DNA of 64,000 bases from Heterobilharzia americana (GCA_944470555.2 OX104129.1:48455998-48519997), one strand, 5' to 3'. Numbered from the stretch's first letter, positions 47,051-58,879 are shown. A program made the numbers and translations. The notes: generated by a model from the sequence alone, not told the origin.

Positions 47051-49260
47051 GTTGGACGTTCGCACCTAGTTAGACGGTTATTAGACGCTCGTAAGACATG
47101 TCTTAGCTATCTGGATTGGTGAAGGCTTGTGATCTCATCGACTGACTTACTTCTTTTACTTAAAGCTGAACAGGTGACTTCAGTGTTAGTAAATTGGTAG
47201 TTTCACGATCCATGGTCAATGATACGAAGGCAACGGTGGTGGAACACTTGGAACCTTCTAATATCCTTTACTTTTAATGCCTGTGTTCCACAGCCTATTG
47301 TACTTCTTTCTAATAATCTTATCAGTGCAGTGCAATTCAGCATCTTATGTACGTTCTTACAGTAGGTAGTCAGCGACATCTATTATGTGAAGGTTTTTTA
47401 TACTTACTAATTACCTAGACATGGGTGTATCGAGTGGTTTTCGAACCCGTGACTTATTGATTGGTTGTCAAAGGCCTAGATCAATGAAACACAACCTTAC
47501 TACTCTCCATTCATTTGATTATGAAGTGCTCAGTCATATCTGCTGTACCTGTTAAACTTTGAATATATGATAAGAAATTCTAAAATCCCACTAACTCTCA
47601 GTCTCCGTCTTTCCTCTTACTCATTTACATTTAGGATGTTTAACTTCCCCTGATCCTAATACGTGCATCTGTATTCATTGTAGTACTAACAGTACTTTTC
47701 TACATATGCTTTGTTTTTATTCAGATTTGTTTTCTTAACTTAAGATTTTGTTCCTTGATGGTGTTGTTGACTCTGAGTATTCAAATGATAAATTCGTGTC
47801 GTTTTATAGTGCTCAAAATTCCATACAACCATCATAAAGCGAAAGACAGAGTTATAGCAATAAATGCCCAGTGAGTTGAATATCCTAAAAGAGAGAAAGA
47901 ATGATTGGCTACTGCGAATATTTATGAATCAAACGAATTTCAAGTGTAATAATGTAACGCCGATTCAATCAAGACCTCTGGATAATTTTATTACTTTTGG
48001 AACCAAAAAAAAAGGAGAAGTATAAGCTTGGTAAAATGACTAAATCCCAGAGTTCTAGGATTAATTTATTATTAACATTGAGCACAATTAAGGTATGAAA
48101 CATCAACTACTGAGTGGTATTGTACCTCCTTTATGAATTGTATCTAATCTGCAAAGTAGTGGAAAATATTCACTTATAGGTTACTTTGCTTTTATTATTT
48201 TCGAAATGATTTACTTTATCCCATTATATTATTGGTGTTGGTTGGATTGATAAATTGTTGTTTTTCTTCCGGTTGGCTTCTAGATTTCAACTAATAAGAA
48301 GCTACTTCCCTTTAAGTGTATTTAATTTGTTTACTTATTATTTAGTACCTGTCAACCAACGTCTTTTTATTTATTTAATTGTTTTTCAAAAAAATAAATA
48401 TTATTTATTTTATGTATGTGTGTATTTTTTTTTAACTTAAAGATATATTCACAATAATCGTTTAGTTGATGGGAAAATCACTTATTCCCTTTCAGTATAG
48501 CTCAATGCTGTAACATCCATTATGACACGATTAAGAATCTGTCACATGAATCCATTCACCCTATATTTTCGTCATAAATCTATATCTCCTTATTCTGTAT
48601 TTGACATGATGATCATAAATCAGGTTAAACTAACTGATCAACTGATCGTATCTGTGTGTTTTTATCATATTATTTCCACACTTTAAAATCAAAATATTTT
48701 ACTTTCTGATTAGTGAACAATTGAAGAGTTCATTTGTTTCATAGCCTTGAGCTTTAGATTTCATTGTTTACGGTACTTGTCAGTAAGACGTTAATATATT
48801 GTCAATTTACTTTACGCCTCTGCGTAGAAATGCTAGTTCTCAGCTGCTATCGAAGACTTTATGTAGTCTTCTTAGAGGTCAGAAACAACAGGAAAATTTG
48901 TAGGTATAATGGTCGTGTTCTTACTATACGGTGGTCAACCAAAAACGATATTTTTGTCAGAATCCAACACTTTCTTCATTTTATTTTCACGCTTGCTTTT
49001 GTTACACTTCATTCTTGAAGATGATTTGTCATTCGTTCCACTCCACTCTCTTCTATTAGTGTTTTTAAGTGTTACTTATTTGCATGTTTTATGAAATTTC
49101 TAGCTTCTTTTAATGTGTTCGCCTATTGAATGTACTAAGCTTAAGGTGTTTAGTATTATTTATGTATTTTTTGTCGATCGTAACAATATCCACTTGAAAC
49201 TCTTTCTGACTATTCTAGAATGTCTTCACCGATTCTGTTGGTATTTTTAATTTCCCGTTG
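47051..49260. other. Gene-free AT-rich stretch
   Basis: No gene or repeat family was recognised. Frames at 48255-48440, 48764-49018 and 48909-49094 are hydrophobic products of AT-rich DNA. Confidence 0.4.
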
Positions 49261-49265
49261 TTGAA

Positions 49266-49330
49266 CGCGCGTCCTGTATTTCACTACTAGTCACCAATAT
49301 GAACATAACATCCTGAATATTCGGCATCAT
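49266..49330 (+). repeat. Sm-alpha-like SINE, 3' half beginning at the hammerhead
   Basis: It begins with GAACGCGCGTCCTGTATTTCACTACTAGTCACC, the stem III palindrome, the cleavage site and the following 3' module. The CTGACGAG half is missing. The next unit begins about 100 bases downstream on the same strand. Confidence 0.65.
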
Positions 49331-49404
49331 CAAGGCGTCTGCATAGAAGCCTATCCTCTGACAGAGGTAGAGCACTTCAGCCTTGTATAAGAACAATTAC
49401 TGAC

Positions 49405-49600
49405 ATTCGTTGCACAAGAGACGGCTGTCGCGCCCCAGTGGCCTAGTGGATAGATTTCTGGCGATGGTTACTGGGTTCGAGTCTCAGTAGGAACAACATC
49501 AGTCACTGAAGTGCAGGTACGCCCAGCGGACGAGTCCCAAGTAGGACGAAACGCCTATCCTGGGTTCCCCTGCTAGTCACCAAGATGAATATAATGTTTT
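49405..49600 (+). repeat. Sm-alpha-like SINE, best-preserved hammerhead in the window
   Basis: Leader GCACAAGAGACGGCTGTCGCG, A-box-like TGGCCTAGTGGATAG (49439-49453), B box GGGTTCGAGTCTC (49473-49485), then the ribozyme at 49522-49566: CCCAGCGGACGAGTCCC, AAGTA, GGACGAAACGCC, TATC, CTGGG. Stem I (CCCAG/CTGGG) and stem II are fully paired, GAAAC is intact and TATC keeps U before the cleavage C. The one core change is U4 to G in CTGACGAG. Confidence 0.85.
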
Positions 49601-50171
49601 CACTGATGATTACCGCCTCAGTCCTCCTGAAAATTTAACGCACACGTGACTATGTGCCTTATTATTATTTCTCACTGTGGTTTTAGAAAATAATAGCTGC
49701 AACCGAAGATGAAATTCGAGTGGCTATTTACATCTTTCTTTCTCCCCTTATTTCTTCTTTGTTTCACTGTAACTCAATCATCTTGCTGTTTGCAAAGCAA
49801 TACAGTTAACCACTTGAATTCCGAACCATTTTGTGATACTGAATACTCGATTATATAATTACGCATCTAAGATGTTATGTAAACCTTTCATGTATTTTCT
49901 GTTGTTGAGACTGTCATGTGATATTTGAGCAATTGCAGACAGGTTGAAGCTAATTGATAGTTATCTGGTTTTCCCCGTTAAGGTGCAATCATTATATATA
50001 TATAAGTGCTAAGGTGTCACCTTAACAAAACAGCCATTTTCCTAAATCTGTTTATAAATTGTCAGTAGAACACCTCGTTCAACTGATGAACGTTAACTTG
50101 GTCGCAGACAATTAGTATGTATTATCCAACTGACTCATTTTTTTATTTGACAGTGCTCAAAAGATCAGAAA

Positions 50172-50312
50172 GCGTGACTCTAAAGATGACTCAAGCATCA
50201 CTGAAATAACCAATTAGCTTTCTTCGTATTGATGAAACACTAATCATCCGAGCGATATGAAAAAATTGATTGGTTATTCTAGTGGTTACTAGCATAGCTT
50301 TTAAAGTTAGTC
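50172..50312. repeat. Foldback element, full copy
   Basis: Left arm GCGTGACTCTAAAGATGACTCAAGCATCACTGAAATAACCAATTAGC; right arm AATTGATTGGTTATTCTAGTGGTTACTAGC with the end TTTTAAAGTTAGTC. Confidence 0.65.
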
Positions 50313-50549
50313 GGTAAAAATAGTTACTTTTTTAATTTGCAAGTTTTATCACACTGTGCTGCAATTGGCTCTGCTTGAAGGACGTGGGCGTAACGGTAAT
50401 CTGATTGGTTGATTTATTTTTCGCTGTTGACTTGGCGTCAGGTTATTTTTTTCTGATTTCAGTTCTGTTTGCTGTTTGAAGTGTCCGATACTCTAAGTTT
50501 TACTATACCATCCATGATTTGTTTATGGACTGAAATGACTTTTTAGCCA

Positions 50550-50610
50550 AAGTGAAGAAACCTAATTGGTTATTTTGATTGTTGCTAGAGTGGCTTTCAA
50601 AGTTGCCCGT
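50550..50610. repeat. Foldback element, right half
   Basis: GAAGAAACCTAATTGGTTATTTTGATTGTTGCTAGAGTGGCTTTCAAAGTTG is the right arm alone. Confidence 0.65.
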
Positions 50611-50697
50611 AGATTGTGAAATGGAGGAATAAATATGAAAGAACGAAAATCTTCCTTAATTTCATCAACATTCTGAGCAGATTTGCCACGGTGTCGG

Positions 50698-50838
50698 GTG
50701 ACTTAAAGGCCACCCTAGCAACTGATGAGACAGCCAATTACAACCCTCTATTTTATGGAGAACTTTTCCAAGCTAAATATTGAAACGTGATTGGCGTATT
50801 CAGCAGTTGCTAAGGTGGCCTTTAAAGTCACTCCTGTA
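50698..50838. repeat. Foldback element, full copy
   Basis: The ends are the best preserved of all: GGTGACTTAAAGGCCACCCTAGCAACTG on the left, CAGTTGCTAAGGTGGCCTTTAAAGTCACTCC on the right, inverse to each other over about 27 bases. Confidence 0.8.
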
Positions 50839-52185
50839 ATCATTCCAATTTTCATCTTACTAAAAGTAAAAGCTTATCATTGTTTATGCGTGTAAATATT
50901 CATTTCAAATCGAAAAACACAGTTTAACCAAATATACGTCGTCAATAGTCTCTTATTTAGTATTACAATCACATCTAAAAATTATTCCGCATACAATGAA
51001 TATCATTAATGTTGCTAGAATTTGAGTGTGATTGTACAAACAGTAAAGACGTTAGAGAACTATCGGAAAGTCATATAAGCTGTTCATATAACTTGGATAG
51101 TCAGCCATTGCAGATATGTAAGAAGATGGTACATCTTTGGGGCAACGGAGAGGAAGAGATCGCTTCGACATACCAGCTATATGATGTAGCGTTTGAATTC
51201 TTATTGAATTTTGAAACTAAGGGCGGAATATGACGATGGAATAGTCAACAAGTAAATATCAACTTACGATTTGGTATTAAAGCCCAACCATTCTAGTTGC
51301 CGCGCTACACAGCAACTTATAATGAGGTAAAGCACCAAGATGAGGGACAGAGAAATAAATAAAAAAATGGTCTGATGTAGAAAGAAGACATAAAAAGAGC
51401 AAAGGGTAAGACAATAACAGACTTTGATGTGACACAAAATTGACTATTCTGTATCAATGTTTCTGTCTGGTTTTTTTGAGTTTTCTATTCCCGATCTTCA
51501 CTTAAGCGCCCGATGACTATTGAACCTAGAATCTTAAACACTAAGTTCATACCGATTCCTGACGGCAATTTAGCGTCTTTAACACTGTTTTGGCAGCAGA
51601 CAGCAGACGTTCGGTATGAATTAACGACTTTACATTGAATGCATTTGAAGCTGTGAGACTAGTCGGAGATCACTGTTTTTCCGATGGAAACAGTTTCCGG
51701 AAGCCATTAACAAACGTATTCACATTCATCTTGTACTGTTTGTTTTTTGAAAATATAGTCTCAATTGATCAGTCCTAAGTTACGGTATATTCTGATTTTT
51801 TATTTTATGGTAATCCTTTCGTTAAATGTATTATATAACCGAATGATTCATTTGAATAATTTTATTCTTTTTAACAAATTGTGACAACTTACCTTCAAAC
51901 TGATATAAACAAATACCAATAAAATCCATTCTCTGTTCTTGACGGCAGGAGAAATGGAATACATTTCAGCGTCGTTTGTAGGTTACTTTACGAATAAAAG
52001 TAAATTAGGTAACTTGAATAAACACTGACATTTCATTTTATTCTCCTCCCCCCTTTTACCATAACTGTATGTATGATGCGATGGTGATGACGGTTGTTTT
52101 AGACAAGCGAGTAGGTAGAAGAAGAAGACGAGGAGTATGGGGGGAGGTGGAGTACAATACTGATGTCCTAAATATGCTGGTTATA
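50839..52185. other. Stretch without a supported gene
   Basis: The frame 51009-51233 (74 codons) has a mixed composition but no known motif, no splice context that could be defended and no link to the phosphatase, so it was not called. Nothing else recognised. Confidence 0.3.
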
Positions 52186-52189
52186 TTAT

Positions 52190-52481
52190 TTCCTTGTTGA
52201 TTGGACTGAAATGATCGGTCTCTGTTAGGATATGGGTTTCTATGCAGATGCCTCGATGTATTGCTTGTGTTTCAATTTTAAATTATTGATGGCTAGCATC
52301 TAGCAGTGGAATCCGGGACTCGCCTTTTATCCTATTTGGGACTCGTCAGCTGAACGTACTTGCCTCCCGTTTGACAATGTTGCTTCCACTGGGACTCGAA
52401 CCTGGGACCGATCGTTTCAAACCGTAGAGCCTTATTAACTAGGTCACCAAGTCGCGACAGCCGCTTCTTGTGCGACATGCA
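52190..52481 (-). repeat. Sm-alpha-like SINE, full length (minus copy of a pair)
   Basis: The minus strand has leader GCACAAGAAGCGGCTGTCGCG, A-box region GGTGACCTAGTTAATAAGG, B box CAGGTTCGAGTCCC (complement of about 52390-52403), and the ribozyme CAGCTGACGAGTCCC, AAATA, GGATAAAAGGCGAGTC, CCGG at about 52315-52353. CTGACGAG is intact; CGAAAC has become TAAAAG by two C/G-to-T/A changes. The 3' module continues to about 52190. Confidence 0.8.
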
Positions 52482-52493
52482 TAGTTTTTGTTT

Positions 52494-52545
52494 TTGCGCG
52501 TCCTGGATTCCACTCCTAACCACTATCCATCATTAACATGTTTTC
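52494..52545 (+). repeat. Sm-alpha-like SINE, 3' half, inverted against the preceding copy
   Basis: TTGCGCGTCCTGGATTCCACTCCTAACCACTATCCATCATTAA is the family sequence from the stem III palindrome onward. It begins 13 bases beyond the 5' end of the minus-strand copy. Confidence 0.7.
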
Positions 52546-52643
52546 TTTTTACTTCAACGTTTAAATCACTCATCATTAGAGAAGTGCAAGTACACTGACT
52601 GGATTTAGTTCACACATGTTTGTCTAATATTTGCAATCTACTT

Positions 52644-52663
52644 ATTATTATTACCATTATTAC

Positions 52664-52703
<40 letters not shown>
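52644..52703. repeat. (ATT)n-type microsatellite
   Basis: About 60 bases of TTA units with ACC and GTT interruptions. Confidence 0.9.
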
Positions 52704-54170
52704 GTATTACCTTGTTGTTTTACTGTAGATATTAGTGATAATATTGCTGTCTGTAGATTAGGTATTTAGTGATTATAAATGCCACATGACTGTCTCTTTT
52801 TTCCAGCATATAACTCTGAGACTACTAAATTTAACACAAATCCAGTGTATTGATTACTGATCTATGTCCACCGATCGAATTTGCAGTTTTCATGCCTAAT
52901 ATAATACACTACAGGTAGTCAGTCTTACTATGAGATTGAAGGAATGCAGGTTTGAATCTTTGTAGAAACACCGATTTCCTCCAATGTTGCAGATGTGCCT
53001 TACTAATGAAGATGGACGAGCTAGGAAACCTTAGGTGAAGCAAGGCTTGACCACTAGTACATAAATGTATTTACTCAGTAAGACAATGCTGAACTGGAAA
53101 GTAATCAAAGCGAGAACTGCTCACTAGTTGGCAGTGGTGGTGGTAGTGTGTAATGTATAAAAGAAAGATTAAATGGAAAGTTGGATATTAGTAATAACAG
53201 GGAAATTCTCATATATCTAATCAAAACTGTGATCGCAGACTGGTAGACAGACAGACAAATAGACACACACACACACACATTAATATAGGTGTAAAACTTT
53301 AGCACTGTGCTAGAATTTAATTCTATATTAGATTTGTTTATTTGATTTTTAACACACAGTGATCTAGTATTATTTACTTGATGACGTTTTGAGCATAAAT
53401 TATTGCTCATAATCATATCAATGTAATGTGACATTACGTTAGTCTTTACACAACAGGCGTGACCCATTGCCCGCTTCACAGATACTACAACTCAAAACTC
53501 CCCCATATTTCTAACTATTACATGCAGATTTATCTGGGTTTTTCAAGTTGACGTACTTCCGATAGACACAGGGACCGAAACTTCAACAAAAATCAAATGA
53601 CATTTACCAAAAGAAAATGTAGAAGGACATGAATGTCGGAAGAATGAGTCGATATCACAGTTAAGCGAAATGTGGTGGGTCCAGATAGGAAATCGAATTG
53701 ACCGGTAGCGTGTTCGATGAATCGATGCTGACGATAAAATATATTGATACGAAGGCCTTAAGTGAGCTGAGTTAAATTACAAATCAACACAAGTGGTTAA
53801 CACGGATCAATCAAAGATCATTAACTGATCAGTTAGTTTAGTCCCAGATTACCTGATTTCTGACCACCATACTAGATACACAGTTATGAGTAATACTATA
53901 AATTTTGACGAAGGTGAATGATGGTTGAATCTTCACTATTGTAGTCGAATTGTAGGTATCTCATCTAGGACGTGAAAGCATTGGATCTTCGCATTCACCA
54001 GATACTATGTTGGTGTATGGCTAGTCAGGGAGAATATTTTCATCGTACAGTGACATGATTGTTAAATACATATAGTTAGTCATTATAGTAAGAAACAAAT
54101 TGAAGGTTATTGGAACAAACTACTTATCCACGTAAATGAAGTTGCCTACAGTATTGATGTCACAGCTTGT
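52704..54170. other. Gene-free stretch
   Basis: A (CA)n tract lies at 53262-53279 and a purine-rich GGTGGTGG patch at about 53135. The frame 53105-53479 is not supported by any motif. Confidence 0.35.
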
Positions 54171-54174
54171 AATT

Positions 54175-54445
54175 TTTCTTTGTTGACTGGAGAGAATAGA
54201 TCGGCCACTATTGGCATATAGGCTGCTGCATGTATCCCTCGATATTGACAGTATCTTCGTTTTTGATATTAATGATGGATAATGGCTGGCAGTTGAATCT
54301 AGGGCGTTCGTTTCATCCTGCTTGAGACTCATCAGTCGAATCTATCTGCCTCCTAGTGAGTAATATTGTCCCCAGTGAGACTCGAGCCCAGGACCGGTCG
54401 CTTGAAGGACCACAGTGTTATCGACTGAGCTACGATATCCACTTA
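54175..54445 (-). repeat. Sm-alpha-like SINE, full length (minus copy of a pair)
   Basis: The minus strand has GTAGCTCAGTCGATAACAC (A-box-like), GGGCTCGAGTCTCACTGG (B-box), then GACTGATGAGTCTC, AAGC, AGGATGAAACGAACGCC at about 54300-54342. CTGATGA and GAAAC are both intact and stem II closes with a G-T wobble; the cleavage triplet GTC has become GCC. The 3' module (CAATATCGAGG) runs on to 54175. Confidence 0.8.
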
Positions 54446-54530
54446 CTAGGAGGCGGAAACATCCAACTGACGAGTTCCAAGTAAGACGAAGCCCGTGTCC
54501 ACTATCTACCAAGAACAGTATGTTTGTCTA
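54446..54530 (+). repeat. Sm-alpha-like SINE, middle piece (plus copy of a pair)
   Basis: It starts in mid-element at AGGAGGCGGAAACATCC and reads AACTGACGAGTTCC, AAGTAAGAC, GAAGCCCGTGTCC. CTGACGAG is intact; GAAAC is GAAGC. It directly abuts the tRNA-like head of the minus copy. Confidence 0.75.
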
Positions 54531-55615
54531 TGGAATCCGAATTCAACATGCTCATCAGCAACTGACTACTTTGATGATATGAAGCTAGAAACAAATTGAA
54601 TCTCCAAAAAGTAGATATTTTAATGAAATATTGTTACATATGTATATCATTATGTGTTGGTATCTTTCGAATGTACTAAAACGTGATTATGGCTTGATGC
54701 TGTGGTCAAGTCCTACTGATGTATTTTCTACAAATGATACTGGAATGTCACTCTCTCCGTTTACCGCCAGTTATCAGTTTAAGAGAAAGTTGACTTCTTC
54801 TTACTGCCTATTTTTCTTTTTCGCTTTCTTCGCCAACATCATCATCAACAACGACGACGATGATGACATATTCGTGCATAATCACGGTGTGGGTGTATGT
54901 GAACAGTCGAAATTCTCAATTTCAAAATGCTTCAGTTCTCCTAACTGGTATTGCAGATTTGTTTCGTAATTTCAAATACTGTTGGTAAGTTGTTATTACT
55001 GATAGTATGGTTATTCTTGTTGATTTTATTTTCAGGTTGATCAACTAAAAGACTAGGTGGAAAAGGTCCTTGCGACAAATATAAAGGTTGTTTTTAAAAA
55101 AGAACAAATGAGAATGTTGAATTTAGTTGTGATGAAAAGGCAAGAAGTAAAATCCTTTTGGGTACAGTAAATCTATATCTTCCATCAGACTAAACGTGTG
55201 ACTCATTGATGAGCACATGTCTTGTCAATTACTCAATCGGACTACAGTAGTCTATATGATTTTTTAACCTGTGGCATGATGCAACTTATTCCATCTTACT
55301 CACTTAACTCTGAAGAATCACAGCATTTAATCAGCGCTGCACGTACACATTCTCTATGAAGTGGTTATCAATGGCCATTCTAGTATTCAAATCAACGATA
55401 GCCATGACGCCAGTTATCTGTGTCAGTATTGCACTGCAAGAATATTTCTCCTCCCCAAGAAAATTATTATTCAGACTACATGAGGTGACCGTTGTCTGGC
55501 AGATTGGTGTTACTTTAACTGCACGATGATTACAGATCTGGAAGTGCAGCTAATGTAGCTACTTCAATTTGGAGGTTTATGGGGATTTATTGGTTTCTAG
55601 TTAGTATTCATCATG
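54531..55615. other. Stretch without a supported gene
   Basis: The frame 54631-54969 ends in a hydrophobic segment and an Asp run from a (GAT)n-like tract (54852-54868); no family was recognised. Confidence 0.35.
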
Positions 55616-55624
55616 AAATGACAC

Positions 55625-55790
55625 TATTTGCAGAACAGCTGGAAACCTGAGAACACTGAATAACTATTTTGCTCCAGTATGGGACTGCTCAGAATGCGCA
55701 CCCATGACCTTATCAGGGATTGAACGCAAGACCTTCAAATTTCTCAGTGAGCACGTTACCACTGGATTACAATGGCGTAGATGAACAACT
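55625..55790 (-). repeat. tRNA-headed SINE, family 2
   Basis: The plus strand shows the complement of the tail (CAGCTGGAAACCTGAGAACACTG), of the ribozyme (AATAACTATTTTGCTCCAGTATGGGACTGCTCAG) and of the head (GGATTGAACGCAAG). On the minus strand, CTGAGCAGTCCC and GCAAAATAG replace the consensus core. Confidence 0.65.
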
Positions 55791-55794
55791 TACT

Positions 55795-55960
55795 CCCCAA
55801 CGTCTTCTAAAGCTTGAATATTTGCACTAACAGTTATCTTCAAATACTTTATTCTCTCACACAACTTTTCCTACTTTAATGTTACACTTTTTCTGTCCAT
55901 TTGTTTTTTGTTTACTAACCACTGTGGACTGTGGTAACTTGAACCAGTGCACTTGTGTGT
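55795..55960 (+). mobile_element. RTE-like LINE, 3' tail only
   Basis: CTTCAAATACTTTATTCTCTCACACAACTTTTCC and GTGGTAACTTGAACCAGTGCA match the tail of the copies at 8.3 and 60.2 kb. It runs into a (GT)n microsatellite at 55953. Confidence 0.6.
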
Positions 55961-55979
55961 GTGTGTGTGTGTGTGTGTG
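55953..55979. repeat. (GT)n microsatellite
   Basis: Twelve or thirteen GT units, directly after a LINE tail. Confidence 0.9.
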
Positions 55980-56950
55980 AGGTTCTCCGTTGGTTTTGTC
56001 TATCTGGCTGCCTGAAGATGAACGGATAGCTAGTGAGCATACATTCACATGACAGCAGAACCCTCAGTAAGTGGAGTGAATTGAAAACGTGTTCAGCAGC
56101 CGAGTCTCGTAGATCAGTTGGTAGAACACCGGTCCGATATTTTTTAGACTGGTCGTCTGAGACCTGCTGCAACCCAGGTTATCATTTCAAGTTCAGTCAT
56201 CATCCGATAACTAAGTAGTTATCACTGTTTGAAAGTTAACTTCTCGTAAAAGTAATGTATGGTAGTCTAAGAACAGTTAGAATAGCCTTTACAACTATTT
56301 GCATATATGGATGCATATAATGATTGAAAATATTATTGTATATGTTAGTTTATCTGATCTAATCCTCCTGATTTTCACGCCTATATTTATGTCGATCAAT
56401 CAAAATTAGGTCTAGGGTTTCTGATGAACTCAGAGCAATGTGATCAGATCGTGTTATTATAGTACAAGATACTTTTTATAGGTCGAATCTCAGCAACTAG
56501 TTGTTGTTGAATATATCAAAACAGATATTATGATGTATGCGCAATTCTCGCTAAAATTTCATCCATCTCTTGTCCACTAAAGTGAGTGGAACCACTAGAT
56601 GTAAGAAGGAATAAATGGATGGGTATAATAATCTTCAAGTGTGGCACTTCCTCAAGGAAAATCACTGGATCAGTTATAAGTAGGGATCAGCAACGACTAG
56701 TAATATCCAAATAACTTGCTAAAAGTATACAATCTAAAATTCGAAGCTAGTCAAGTAAACGAGCAGATTAACCAAATGACCAAAAATACTGACAAACAAG
56801 TGTAAAATGTTGTCGATAGGCAAGCAGTATGAATCAAATACGTTGTCATGTTGATTGATCTAGAGGTCAATACAAACAGGTTACTGACTTGTAGGCCTTT
56901 CTTAGTAGGGTTGCTGAGGTAGTAAAAACTGGTCTTTGATGGTATACCTT
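55980..56950. other. Stretch with an unassigned tRNA-like segment
   Basis: GTCTCGTAGATCAGTTGGTAGAACACCGG at 56104-56132 looks like the A-box half of a tRNA, and AACCCAGGTTATCATTTCAAGTTCAG follows, so a SINE head is likely. A cloverleaf could not be closed. The rest is featureless. Confidence 0.35.
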
Positions 56951-56954
56951 GTGA

Positions 56955-57215
56955 ATATTTGTCGCTGGTTGGATATGGGCCCCTATGTGGATGCCTCAAT
57001 ATTGCCAGTATTTTTAAATTTGATACCAGTAATACATAGTGGCTAGCATTGGGATCCAGGGTACGCGTTCAGTCCTATTTGGAACTCGTCAGCTGGATGT
57101 GCTTACCTCCATTGAGTGATTTTGTTCCCACTAAGACTCAAACCCAGAACCTATCACTTCAAATGCTAAAGCGTTAGGTCACTGAAGCACGATAGCCACC
57201 TCTTATGCAACGGGT
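56955..57215 (-). repeat. Sm-alpha-like SINE, full length (minus copy of a pair)
   Basis: The minus strand has leader TTGCATAAGAGGTGGCTATCG, head GTGACCTAACGC, B-box relic GGTTTGAGTCTTAGTGGG, and the ribozyme CATCCAGCTGACGAGTTCC, AAATA, GGACTGAACGCGTACC, CTGGAT at about 57052-57103. Stem I is fully paired and CTGACGAG is intact; CGAAAC has become CTGAAC and the cleavage triplet GTC is altered. Confidence 0.8.
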
Positions 57216-57284
57216 ATTAGTTGATGCGTATTGATACATGTAGTTTTCCTTTGCTATACAGGGTCGAATTCCTCGATCTCTTTT

Positions 57285-57445
57285 AGCCTAGTGGATAAAG
57301 CTTTGGCGTTTGATGCAATGGGTGCTGAGTTCAAGTCTCACTGGGCACAACACTCACTGGGGTACAGGTTTATCTAGCCGACGAGTCCTAAATAGGATAA
57401 AATGTGCGTCTTGAGTTTCATTCGTGGTCAAAAAGATGAGTGTAA
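57285..57445 (+). repeat. Sm-alpha-like SINE (plus copy of a pair)
   Basis: A-box-like TAGCCTAGTGGATAAAG at 57287, B-box relic GAGTTCAAGTCTCACTGGG, ribozyme relic TAGCCGACGAGTCC, TAAATA, GGATAAAATGTGCGTC, TTGAG at 57373-57413. Core changes are in C3-U4 and in GAAAC. Confidence 0.75.
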
Positions 57446-57766
57446 CATCACTGATTCTGTTTATTGCAGAACAAAGCAACTGTCAACAGTCTACATATTT
57501 TACGAATGTCCTGGAAAAAGTCTAACGCCGAGTCCTACTTAATCACTATAAGAATGTACATATCTTAGCGCAATATATTACATTAAAATATACATTTGAA
57601 TCCACATGCTGGTCTCATTTATATGTCCTCATATAGTATTTGTCTAACCTTTCCACCTTCGGAATCCCGGCTGAACGTACAGATAACGGTGATCGCCTAC
57701 TACAACTGTGCTCAGATAACCGCCTATTTTTAGCTAGCTAGACATACAGAAAGACACTGTCTGAAG

Positions 57767-58879
57767 TTGCATCCACCGAGCTCAACTCAGCGATGGACAC
57801 AGATAGACTACATTCCTATTACTCATCGCTGGAGAGGACCGGTGGAAAACTACCGCTCTTTCTGGAGTACGTGTTTGGACAGCAACCACGAGTTGGTCCA
57901 AACACGTATATCCCTGCTTCTCAATGGACGTAAGAAAAATTTGACAACAAAACCACTACGAGTGCTGCTGGACAATGAAAACACCAAAGCTGTGTTCAGT
58001 GAGAAGTTGGCTAGGCAGCTATCGGAACAGAACATTATCACTCATCCAGAAGAAACTTGGTGTCATCTCCAATCTGCTGCAAAAGCAACGTTGAAGACCG
58101 TAGCCGACTCCGAAATAGTGGCTAAAAATAGCCAGTGGATATCAGCAGTTTCTTTCGAACTAATGGATACACGTAAACGCATCCCTGCAGGCTCTGAGTA
58201 CAATGAAGAGCGAGTGCAGCTTAAAAGTAGATTGAGAAAAAATCTACGCAACGACCTCGAACAGTGGTGGGCAGTGAAGGCTAAAGAGATGGAAAAGGCG
58301 GCGGCGATTGGTAACAATAGACAGTTATTTAGACTTATTAAGGAAACTGAAGGGAAAAAGTCAACAACAGTTAGGGAGGCTATAGAGGAGAAGGACGGAT
58401 CTGCGATTCACTCGCAGGGGAGGCGACTAGAACGATGGAGAGAACACTTCGAGGAACAGTTTAACTGGCCTCCAGCCACCAATGCGTTGTCTGCTATGCA
58501 GTCGGATCCTGAATGGAACATTGAGATAGGCCCCCAAACACTAGGAGAAGTCGAGAAAGCTGTAGGTAACCTGAAACGAGGAAGGGCGGCAGGACCAGAC
58601 GGACTACCTGCTGAGGTATACAAGGATGGTGGTAGAGTGCTCTTAGTCAGGTTGACGGAAGTGTTAACCAGCATACGGGAATCAAAGCCGATCCCCTCTG
58701 ACTGGTGTAAATCATTGACTATCCCAGTCTTCAAGAAAGACGAGATGTCCTCTTGTGATAACCACAGAGGAATCAGCCTGACGAGCATAGTGTCCAAGAT
58801 CCCAGGTTCTATAATATTTCGACGCCTGATTGGAGCTCGGGAACAGCAAGCCTGCGAAAAGCAGGCAGGCAGGCTTTAG
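57767..58879 (+). pseudogene. RTE-like endonuclease end, linker and RT N-terminal part
   Basis: An open frame of 370 codons from a TTG; the true start of the protein lay far upstream, so this start is arbitrary. Residues 11-23 (TQIDYIPITHRWR) and SNHELV at 39-44 are the end of the apurinic-type endonuclease; the family has SDH here and Asp has become Asn. Then follow a basic, Glu-rich linker and the RT finger motif RGRAAGPDGLPAEVYKDG near residues 274-291, then WCKSLTIPVFKKDE and HRGISLTS. The frame shifts within GCAGGCAGGCAGGC at about 58861-58874 and stops at once, where the family continues with GFRPGRGC. Confidence 0.9.

Noticed and set aside
51660..51760. Another candidate for the missing SAC exon
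   Set aside because: It begins with Arg-Arg in the right phase, but the peptide shows no similarity to the family and runs to a stop.
56100..56175. A true tRNA gene
   Set aside because: There is an A-box-like start and a variable later half, but no acceptable cloverleaf; more likely a SINE head.
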